From CBDEGK01 sp965237855 (GTDB lineage: Bacteria > Pseudomonadota > Gammaproteobacteria > Pseudomonadales > Halieaceae), in assembly GCA_965237855.1 (NCBI GenBank), contig CBDEGK010000005.1, positions 1 to 64,000 of the forward strand: DNA of 64,000 nucleotides, given 5' to 3'. This document shows positions 57,080-64,000 of this stretch, in pieces. The notes under the pieces are model-generated. The model was not told the DNA's origin. It was given only the letters and a program-made list of their open reading frames with translations, and ran no database searches. The position numbers and the translations under genes are program-made. Positions within the stretch are counted from its first letter, which is position 1, and every line of letters starts with the position of its first letter.

Positions 57080-59074
57080 ATGTTGAGATCGCTTTTATTG
57101 CTGCTTCCCCTTGGCCTGTGTCTCAGCGCCTGTGAATTCAAAGGTGTTGAACCCACCACTGATGCCTGGACGCCGCCCACGGGCGCGGCTCAGAGCGCGC
57201 CCATTGCAACCCGGGATGCTTGCTCGAATCGTGTCGAAGAGAGGCAAGCCTTGTTTGGCGACCTGCATGTACACACCAGCGTTTCTATGGACGCCAATAC
57301 TCTGGGTACACGCACCACCCCGGACGATGCCTATCGTTATGCCCGCGGCGAAGCCATTGATGTGTTTTCAGGCGACCCGGAGCGTGGCATGCGGCAAGCG
57401 CAAATCGACCGACCCCTGGATTTTGCCGCGGTCACCGATCATGCCGAGTGGATGGCGGAAGTGGCCCTGTGTACTACGCCGGGTTCGGTTAGTTACGACT
57501 CCACCGGCTGCCAGATTTATCGAGGAGAGGACGAATCCCTGCTAATGAAACTCCTCGGTGCCAAGGGTTTCCGGGCCCGTATCGGTGGATTGATCGGTGC
57601 CTTTGGTCGACGTTCAGATGTCTGCGGCGACGATGACGAGGTCTGTCGCGCCGAATTAACGGCAGTATGGAAGGCTAACCAGGATGCCACCGAACGCTGG
57701 TACGATCGCAGCGCCGATTGTGAGTTCACCACCTTTCACGCCTGGGAGTATTCCCACTCTCCCTATAACACCAAGTTGCATCGCAATATTGTGCTGCGCA
57801 ACGAGATTGGCCCTGAATTGCCGATCTCATCACTGGAAACCCCGGTGGAGATGGACCTGCGCCATCAGTTGGTCGACCTGTGCAACGACACCGATACCGG
57901 TTGCGAGGCCATTGCCATCCCCCATAACCCCAACCTCTCCAATGGCCAGATGTTCCGAATTGAATACGCTGACCTCTCCCCCGAACGACAGCGTGAAGAA
58001 GCCGCGTTACGGGCGCGGCTGGAGCCGATAGTGGAGATGATGCAGATAAAGGGTGAGAGCGAGTGCCGCAATGGCATGTACCAGGTGCTGGGTGCCATCG
58101 ACGAACTGTGTGGGTTTGAAAAAATCCGCGATATGGGAACGCAGAATCCGCCTGATTGTGAAGAGGGCTCGGGTTGGGGTGCCCAGGCGGGCAAGGGCTG
58201 CACCGCCCGCACCGACTATGTCCGCTACGCCCTGCTGGAAGGGCTGCGGGAAGAACAACGCATCGGTGTAAATCCCTACCAGTTTGGTTTTATAGGCAGC
58301 ACCGACAATCATATGTCCACACCCGGTGCCACCATGGAGTACGGCGTGCCCTACAAGTTCGGTGCCACCACCGAAACCTTGTTGAATGTTGGGGGAAAGA
58401 GGCGCGCATCTGCCTTCCAGAACCCCGGCGGTCTGGCCGGTGTGTGGGCCGAGGCCAACAACCGCGATTCCATCTTCGATGCACTGAAACGCCGTGAAAG
58501 TTTTGCCACCAGCGGCCCCAGGATTAAGCCGCGCTTGTTCGCGGGTTGGGATATTCCAGAAGATCTCTGTAGCGCTGAAAACTTTGCCGCCAGCGGTTAC
58601 GCCAGTGGGGTGCCCATGGGTGCGGTGTTGCCAGAGAAACCAGCGTCGGCGGATGCGCCGCGCTTTGCGGTTTCAGCAATGGCTGACCCGGGCACTACCG
58701 AGCACCCGGGGGGACTATTGCAGCGTTTGCAAATCATCAAGGGCTGGGTCGATGACAATGGCCACTTTAATCAACAGGTTCACGATGTGGCGGGTAATCC
58801 GAACAACGGCGCCAGCGTCGACCTGACCAGCTGTGAACCTGTGGGGCAGGGCGCCACCCAGTTGTGCGCGACGTGGGCAGATCCACAATTCGATGCCGAG
58901 CAGGACGCGGTGTATTACGCCCGGGTGATAGAAAACCCCAGCTGTCGCTGGTCGGCCCGATTGTGTTTGTCGCTACCGGAGGGCGAGCGCCCCGATGGCT
59001 GCACCACGGACCAGTTGCCGAAGACAATCCAGGAGCGGGCCTGGACCTCGCCGATTTGGCATATGGCGAATTAA
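57080..59074 (+). CDS. DUF3604 lipoprotein
   Basis: 664 residues with lipobox LSAC (LLLPLGLCLSAC). The domain begins FGDLHVHTSVSMDANTLG (PHP-like metal motif HVHT), with DFAAVTDHAEWM, FHAWEYSH, IPHNPNLSNG and FIGSTDNH, all typical of DUF3604 and suggesting a metal-dependent hydrolase. Substrate unknown. First gene of a plus-strand cluster rich in export signals. Confidence 0.9.
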   Translation: MLRSLLLLLPLGLCLSACEFKGVEPTTDAWTPPTGAAQSAPIATRDACSNRVEERQALFGDLHVHTSVSMDANTLGTRTTPDDAYRYARGEAIDVFSGDPERGMRQAQIDRPLDFAAVTDHAEWMAEVALCTTPGSVSYDSTGCQIYRGEDESLLMKLLGAKGFRARIGGLIGAFGRRSDVCGDDDEVCRAELTAVWKANQDATERWYDRSADCEFTTFHAWEYSHSPYNTKLHRNIVLRNEIGPELPISSLETPVEMDLRHQLVDLCNDTDTGCEAIAIPHNPNLSNGQMFRIEYADLSPERQREEAALRARLEPIVEMMQIKGESECRNGMYQVLGAIDELCGFEKIRDMGTQNPPDCEEGSGWGAQAGKGCTARTDYVRYALLEGLREEQRIGVNPYQFGFIGSTDNHMSTPGATMEYGVPYKFGATTETLLNVGGKRRASAFQNPGGLAGVWAEANNRDSIFDALKRRESFATSGPRIKPRLFAGWDIPEDLCSAENFAASGYASGVPMGAVLPEKPASADAPRFAVSAMADPGTTEHPGGLLQRLQIIKGWVDDNGHFNQQVHDVAGNPNNGASVDLTSCEPVGQGATQLCATWADPQFDAEQDAVYYARVIENPSCRWSARLCLSLPEGERPDGCTTDQLPKTIQERAWTSPIWHMAN

Positions 59075-59114
59075 CTTCCGCCGTGCACTAAACAGTTAGA
59101 GATTGACAGATTTA

Positions 59115-59128
59115 ATTGTCCGTACAAT
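59115..59128. promoter_or_regulatory. palindrome ahead of the GntR gene, likely operator
   Basis: ATTGTCCGTACAAT is a perfect 5-bp inverted repeat with a 4-bp centre, similar to GntR/HutC-type sites (TTGT-N4-ACAA). A TTGACA at 59103-59108 lies just upstream, so binding here would block a promoter and allow autorepression of 59162-59890. Confidence 0.5.
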
Positions 59129-59161
59129 ACTAGGAGAATAAGATTTAGACAGGGGCAGCCC

Positions 59162-59890
59162 ATGCCAACATCCCCGCTGTATATGAAAATAGCCCAGGAA
59201 CTCGCCACCGCGATTGCCTCGGGTACCTATCCCATCGGTAGCAATCTGCCTACCGAGGCCGCCCTTTGTGAACAACATGACATCAGCCGCTTCACTGCGC
59301 GAGAGGCCCTGCGTTGCCTGGTCGATCGCGGGATGATCCGACGCCAGGCCAGGATTGGCAGTCGAGTCATATCGATGACACCGCATCCCGGATACCAGCC
59401 GGTGGCGGCAAACCCGGAGGACTTTGTTGATCTCGCTACTGGCACCCTGGTGGTGGAGGGCGAGGATTCCATTGTGACCGCAAATGAATGCCTGGCTCAG
59501 CGTCTGGCCTGCGAGGAAGGAGCGGAATTCTATTTGCACCAGGGATTGCGCGTGCACCGCAATGGATCAGTACAACCCCTGTGCTGGAGCGAACAGTACA
59601 TGCCCAGTCACATATCGGCTCGCGCTCGCAAACGCATGGTCGATGGCGCGTTTACCGCAGAGATGGCTGCGGAGCGACGGGTAGAGCAAATAGTGTGCGC
59701 TGACCTGTTGAACGAAAAGCAGGCGCTGGCCCTGCAGGCCGAGCCTGGGTCGGCAGCGTTGGTGGTAGTGCGCCGACATTACATGCCCGACGGACAGCTG
59801 TTGGCGGCTGGCGTGCAAACCCATCCCGCCGACCGCTATCAACTGGATATCCCGGTGGCGGGAACCATTTCTGAGAATACGGAGGTATAG
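59162..59890 (+). CDS. GntR-family regulator, HutC type (UTRA domain)
   Basis: N-terminal winged helix (YMKIAQELATAIASGTYPIG, LPTEAALCEQHDISRFTARE) and a C-terminal UTRA ligand domain (LHQGLRVHRNGSVQPLCW, VVVRRHYMPDG). 242 residues. A palindrome that could be its operator lies 34 bases upstream. The next gene starts one base after its stop, so it is transcribed with, and probably represses, the DUF1592/DUF1552 genes. Confidence 0.92.
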   Translation: MPTSPLYMKIAQELATAIASGTYPIGSNLPTEAALCEQHDISRFTAREALRCLVDRGMIRRQARIGSRVISMTPHPGYQPVAANPEDFVDLATGTLVVEGEDSIVTANECLAQRLACEEGAEFYLHQGLRVHRNGSVQPLCWSEQYMPSHISARARKRMVDGAFTAEMAAERRVEQIVCADLLNEKQALALQAEPGSAALVVVRRHYMPDGQLLAAGVQTHPADRYQLDIPVAGTISENTEV

Positions 59891-59891
59891 G

Positions 59892-61565
59892 GTGTCTTTG
59901 ATTCGACATCTTCTGATCGCTAGTGTGGTCGCATCTGTGCTGATGCCGCTAGGTGGTTGTGACAGTAGTGATCCGTCTGTGTATGGGGGACCGGTGGCCA
60001 TGCGGCGCTTGACCCCGGAACAGTATGGTAATGTCGTCCATGACGCCTTCAGTTCGGCCATCGACGTGTCTGGGCGCTTTGAACCCGACAGTCGTCGCTC
60101 GGGCCTGAACGCAATCGGAACCTCCCTGGTGGCGGTAACACCCAGTGGCTTTGAGCAGTACGAGGCACTGGCCCGCAATATTGCCGCCCAGGTGGTAGCG
60201 CCAGAAAGGCGGGAAACAATCCTGCCCTGTGAGCCATCTTCCGCGGACGCAGTCGATGATGCCTGCGCTGAGCAAATTATCGCCAGCTACGGTCGGCAGT
60301 TACTTCGTCGCCCTCTCGAGGCGGAAGAAATTGCCCTGCGCGTTAAGCTTGCCAGCACCAGAACTGTCAGCAGTGGAGACTTTTATGCCGGTATAGAGTT
60401 GGTGTTGAGCAGTTTGTTGGTGGCGCCGGACTTTTTGTTTCGCGTCGACATAGCCGAGCTGGCGCCGCTGGAGGATCAACCGAAACGGATGCAGCTGACG
60501 GATTTGAGCCTGGCGTCACGCTTGAGTTTCTTCCTCTGGAACCGGGGGCCGGATGATGAATTGCTGACTGCCGCAGAGCGTGGTGCGTTGTCCAAGCCTG
60601 AGCAGCTGAACAGCCAGGTAGAGCGCATGTTGGCCTCTGAACATCTCGCCGGTGGCGCGCGCGCGTTCTTTGACGACCTGTTTTTGTTTGACCAGTTTGA
60701 TGAGCTCAGCAAGGACGTAGACCATTACCCGCTCTATAACGCCAGGTTGGCGGCGGATGCCAGGGAACAAACACTGCGCTTTGTGGTCGATCACCTGGTA
60801 GAACAACGAGCCGATTACCGGACCCTGTTTACCTCGTCGCAATTACCCATGACTCGCAGCCTGGGTCCGATATACGGCCTGCCGGTATTGGTCGCAGAGG
60901 GATGGGAAACGACGCAGCTGCCGGCTAATCACAGCCGTTCCGGCTTGCTGGCCCAGGCCAGTTTTTCCATGTTACATGCTCATCCCGGGCGCAGTTCACC
61001 GACACTTCGCGGCGTGTTCATGCGTGAGGCGCTGCTCTGCCAGACCATTCCGGAAGCACCGGCCGATGTGGATTTCACCCAGTTTGTACAGGACCAGGCC
61101 AGCGAGCACAAAACTGCCCGCGATCGTTTGCAGGTTCACTCCACCGAGGCCAGTTGCAATAAATGCCACCGACTCACCGACCCTATCGGCCTCGGCCTGG
61201 AGGTGTTCGATGGTATCGGTCGCTATCGGACAACGGAGAATGGCGCGACGATTGATACCCGCAGCGATTTTGATGGCCGTGATTTCGCCAACCCGGTAGA
61301 GATGGGCCAGGCCTTTGCAGAGAGTCCCCTGGTCGGTGCCTGCCTGGTTGAGAACCTGTATCGCTACGCGGTGGGTCGCGAACAAAACAATCGCGAGCGG
61401 CCCCTGTTGCGACACCTGGAAAAGAGTTTTGAAGCTTCGGGATTTGTACTGGGTGAATTGATGCGCGACATCGCGACCAGCGAAGGCTTTCGCACGGCCG
61501 CTGCACCAAAAACTATGACGGTTGCCGCCAATGAAAACATTGCCGCATCCGGGGAGGGATCATGA
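59892..61565 (+). CDS. DUF1592/DUF1588/DUF1585-type lipoprotein
   Basis: 557 residues, lipobox-like PLGGC at the N-terminus. The family blocks are present in order: MRRLTPEQYGNVVHDAF (DUF1587-like), LASRLSFFLWNRGPDDELL (DUF1592), HPGRSSPTLRGVFMRE (DUF1588), CNKCHRLTDPIGLGLEVFD with a CxxCH motif, and a C-terminal DUF1585. These proteins pair with DUF1552 proteins, as here. Role unknown. GTG 59892; ATGA overlap with the next gene. Confidence 0.9.
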   Translation: MSLIRHLLIASVVASVLMPLGGCDSSDPSVYGGPVAMRRLTPEQYGNVVHDAFSSAIDVSGRFEPDSRRSGLNAIGTSLVAVTPSGFEQYEALARNIAAQVVAPERRETILPCEPSSADAVDDACAEQIIASYGRQLLRRPLEAEEIALRVKLASTRTVSSGDFYAGIELVLSSLLVAPDFLFRVDIAELAPLEDQPKRMQLTDLSLASRLSFFLWNRGPDDELLTAAERGALSKPEQLNSQVERMLASEHLAGGARAFFDDLFLFDQFDELSKDVDHYPLYNARLAADAREQTLRFVVDHLVEQRADYRTLFTSSQLPMTRSLGPIYGLPVLVAEGWETTQLPANHSRSGLLAQASFSMLHAHPGRSSPTLRGVFMREALLCQTIPEAPADVDFTQFVQDQASEHKTARDRLQVHSTEASCNKCHRLTDPIGLGLEVFDGIGRYRTTENGATIDTRSDFDGRDFANPVEMGQAFAESPLVGACLVENLYRYAVGREQNNRERPLLRHLEKSFEASGFVLGELMRDIATSEGFRTAAAPKTMTVAANENIAASGEGS

Positions 61566-62896
61566 AAATTAATAGACGCGGTTTTCTTCGAGGTAGCCTG
61601 CACGGGGCTGCGGTGTCTGTGGCACTGCCATTCCTCGACGTGTTCCTGAACACCAATGGCGATGCCATGGCGGCCACGGGGGCACCCATGCCCCAGCGCT
61701 TTGGTACCTGGTTCTTTGGTTGCGGTATGAACCCCGCACGCTGGGATCCGGCAGAGGAGGGTGCCAACTGGGGGCTTACCCCCGAGCTCATGCCCATTGC
61801 AGACATTAAACATCGCATGAATGTACTCAGTGGATTCAGTGTTTTACTGCATGGGGAAGCCAACCAGGTGCATCGCACCGGGGTGTACGGCTCTCTCTGT
61901 GGAGGTGCGCCAAAGACGGCGCAAACCGTGGAGGGCCCGACCCTGGATGTACTGATCTCCGATCAGATTGGCGCCCGCAGTCGATTCAGATCCCTGGAGA
62001 TGACGGCCACGGGTAGGCCCAAGGACAGTACCAGCTTGCGCGATGTCAGCATGGTAAACCCGGCTGAGCCCAGCCCGCTGGCGTTGTATACCCGGATTTT
62101 TGGGCCGGGCTTTTCCGATCCCAACGCCGCCGAATTTGTGCCCGATCCGCAGGTGCTGGTACGCAGGAGCGCCTTGTCGGTGGTGAGTGAAGATCGCAAA
62201 CGCCTCGAGAGACAACTGGGCGCCAGCGATCGCGCCCGCCTGGATCAGTACTTCACCTCGCTGCGCCAGCTTGAGCAGCAACTTAATCTGCAATTACAGC
62301 AGCCGGCGCCTTTGGAGGCTTGCAGTATTCCAGTGGCACCACAGGATGGCCCCACTGACCTGATAATTGAAAATGTAATGGCGAATCATGCCCTCATGAG
62401 TCAGACCCTGGCACTGGCATTGGCCTGTGATCAAACCCGGGTTTTTAATATGACCTTTTCCAACCGGGCATCGGGGCTGCGCACGGCGGGTAGCACAGAT
62501 ACCCACCACACGCTCACCCATGAAGAGCCCCGCGATGTGGCGTTAGGCTACCAACCCCGGGCGACATTTTTTGTGCAGAAGGGTATGCAAGCCTGGGCTC
62601 AATTTGTCAGTACCCTCGACGCCGTGCCTGAAGGTGATGGCACCTTGTTGGACAACTGCCTGGTCATGGCCCACTCGGAAACCTCGGAAGCCAACTCTCA
62701 CAGTGTCGTGGGGCTGCCGTTCATGCTGGCCGGCACCGCCGGCGGGCGCATGAAAACCGGCTTACACCTGAGCGGCGTCGGTGACTCCACCAGCCGTGTC
62801 GGTCTGACCGTGCAACAGCTGATGGGACTGAATATCGGTGCCTGGGGTACTGACCAGAATGCCACCGACCGTTCCATTACGGAGATTATGGCGTAA
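61562..62896 (+). CDS. DUF1552 protein with Tat signal
   Basis: 444 residues. The N-terminus NRRGFLRG followed by a hydrophobic stretch is a twin-arginine signal, indicating export folded, often with a cofactor. The body has the DUF1552 (sulfatase-like/DUF1501-related) pattern, including THHTLTHEEP and LVMAHSETSEANSHSV. ATG overlaps the DUF1592 stop (ATGA), the usual partner arrangement. Activity unknown. Confidence 0.9.
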   Translation: MKINRRGFLRGSLHGAAVSVALPFLDVFLNTNGDAMAATGAPMPQRFGTWFFGCGMNPARWDPAEEGANWGLTPELMPIADIKHRMNVLSGFSVLLHGEANQVHRTGVYGSLCGGAPKTAQTVEGPTLDVLISDQIGARSRFRSLEMTATGRPKDSTSLRDVSMVNPAEPSPLALYTRIFGPGFSDPNAAEFVPDPQVLVRRSALSVVSEDRKRLERQLGASDRARLDQYFTSLRQLEQQLNLQLQQPAPLEACSIPVAPQDGPTDLIIENVMANHALMSQTLALALACDQTRVFNMTFSNRASGLRTAGSTDTHHTLTHEEPRDVALGYQPRATFFVQKGMQAWAQFVSTLDAVPEGDGTLLDNCLVMAHSETSEANSHSVVGLPFMLAGTAGGRMKTGLHLSGVGDSTSRVGLTVQQLMGLNIGAWGTDQNATDRSITEIMA

Positions 62897-62911
62897 GCCA
62901 AGCGGAGAATA

Positions 62912-64000
62912 ATGATGACTAAGCGAACTGTCTCGATCCTCCTGATACTGTTTCTTGCTGCCTGCGGAGAAGATTCTGCTACCGTGGCACCCACTGAGGC
63001 GGTGATCGCCGCTGCAGCCGGGGGTGAGGTGCGCGGCTTTGTCTTCAGTCACTGGGCCTACGACATTCCCCGGGATGACCCCGGCGAATGTCCCGACGGC
63101 TACAACATCACCGATGAGGATTTCTTTTCCGACGAGTACGCGGAGGTGCGCGAGGAGGTCAAGCGTCGATACGAATCCGGTGATCGCGAGGGCGCCATGG
63201 AATTACTGCCCGAGGATGCCTGTAAAGATCCGATGGCCATGCCTGATCCCGGGCACATCTACTTTGAGGGCAACGCATCGGTGGCCGGTTTGGACCTCGA
63301 TGGCGAACACTCCGAAGCAGCCGGCGGTGGCCAGTGTGCTCACAACGATTTTATCGGCCCCAATGGTGAGTTGGGCATCGACAACCAGCACTGGCGCCTG
63401 ATGGGCTGCGTGAAGGGTTTTCGCCCCGACGGCCTGTTTGATCGCCTCTTCTCCGGCAATAGCTCGATCATGGAAAATGGCTATGCCACCTTGCTGGAAA
63501 TGAAACTGGTGGAGGGGACTGCCGAGGCCGGCAAGGTCGAGGTGCGTCTGTTTACCAGCGCCGGCCCCGTTTCCATGGACGCCAATGGCCAGGTGGTGCG
63601 CGATATGAGTCAGATGGTGCACGAAGATCTCATCTACCACACTGCCACCTTCGCCGGTGAAATCAAAGATGGCATTTTCAATGCCGGCCCAGTAGACGCC
63701 AAGCTGCGCTTCAAAGTGCAGGCACTGGATAACCACTACGAGTTCAAGGACTTGCGCATCCGCGCCGAGATGCTGGCGGACGGCAGCATGAAGGGCATCA
63801 TTGCCGCCTACTGGGATATCGAGAACATGTTTGATTTCCTGACCGAGGTTTACATCGGTCCCATCCACCTGGGCCGCGCCGCCGCCAATAATATTGGCTA
63901 CCAGTGTTCCGGTGTGTATAACGCCTTGCCCAAGGTCGCCGATGGGCATCCGGACTCGGAAACCGGCAAGTGCACGTCGATGTCCACGGTCATCCAGTTT
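62912..64000 (+). CDS. unidentified lipoprotein, unfinished at window end
   Basis: Frame open from ATG 62912 (ATG 62915 has the better GGAG spacing) to the last base, 363 residues without a stop. Signal and lipobox: VSILLILFLAACGED. Then RGFVFSHWAYDIPRDDPGEC, with scattered Cys residues (CKDPMAMP, QCAHNDF, YQCSGVY) that may form disulfides. No family recognised, though its place after DUF1592/DUF1552 suggests a functional partner in the same operon. Confidence 0.85.
   Translation, partial: MMTKRTVSILLILFLAACGEDSATVAPTEAVIAAAAGGEVRGFVFSHWAYDIPRDDPGECPDGYNITDEDFFSDEYAEVREEVKRRYESGDREGAMELLPEDACKDPMAMPDPGHIYFEGNASVAGLDLDGEHSEAAGGGQCAHNDFIGPNGELGIDNQHWRLMGCVKGFRPDGLFDRLFSGNSSIMENGYATLLEMKLVEGTAEAGKVEVRLFTSAGPVSMDANGQVVRDMSQMVHEDLIYHTATFAGEIKDGIFNAGPVDAKLRFKVQALDNHYEFKDLRIRAEMLADGSMKGIIAAYWDIENMFDFLTEVYIGPIHLGRAAANNIGYQCSGVYNALPKVADGHPDSETGKCTSMSTVIQF

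Overview
The window reads as two unrelated genomes joined inside an insertion sequence. Bases 1 to about 6086 are very AT-rich and use TTG starts and tightly overlapping genes. They encode an MscS-type channel, PRPP synthetase, a THUMP-type tRNA guanine methyltransferase, RNase Z and a sirtuin, a set that best fits an ammonia-oxidising archaeon (Nitrosopumilus-like; inferred from gene content and composition). From about 17.9 kb to the end the DNA is GC-rich and clearly gammaproteobacterial, probably a marine Halieaceae/Cellvibrionales-type heterotroph (also inferred).

Between them (6087-17882) lies a mosaic of intermediate composition, bounded and interrupted by insertion sequences. It holds three long copies and one 140-bp fragment of a 1594-bp IS3-family element, plus one intact IS3-family element with its own inverted repeats and a 3-bp target duplication. 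Caught between them are accessory genes: a cold-shock-domain protein with a cut-off partner, a DUF6979 protein, an unknown 182-residue protein, the first part of an HsdM methyltransferase, a fragment of an Sll1717-type P-loop ATPase, and a nearly complete TIR-NTPase protein. It looks like a decayed defence/accessory island. The archaeal join falls inside the IS, which lacks its terminal repeat there, so an assembly chimera is more likely than gene transfer.

Bacterial region 1 (17.9-27 kb): a small membrane protein, MtnA, a zinc-ribbon protein, a PadR regulator, a B12-type radical SAM protein, a LysR regulator with a perfect CRP-type palindrome upstream, a membrane-bound class III adenylate cyclase, a shikimate kinase-like protein and GcvT. 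A compact three-stem structure (23906-23960) lies in the otherwise gene-free 23741-24131 stretch.

Bacterial region 2 (27-43.8 kb): a minus-strand Bat (aerotolerance-type) operon in the order SDR, MoxR, DUF58, DUF4381, BatA, BatB-TPR, BatD, with overlapping starts and stops. Then come two DUF885 peptidase-like genes (one frameshifted), a polysaccharide deacetylase with an internal stop, a PF04199 cyclase, a class IV aminotransferase with a sulfotransferase-like partner, an HCCA isomerase and SppA.

Bacterial region 3 (43.8-64 kb): a frameshifted FecR-domain protein with acidic and Pro-Glu repeats faces a 1959-residue lipoprotein that combines a parallel beta-helix with leucine-rich repeats. 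They are followed by an HD hydrolase, a LysE exporter divergent from an Lrp/AsnC regulator, an amidohydrolase with a cytochrome c/PQQ-type dehydrogenase, and a plus-strand cluster of DUF3604, GntR/UTRA, DUF1592, DUF1552 and an unfinished lipoprotein. No rRNA, tRNA or CRISPR array was recognised.
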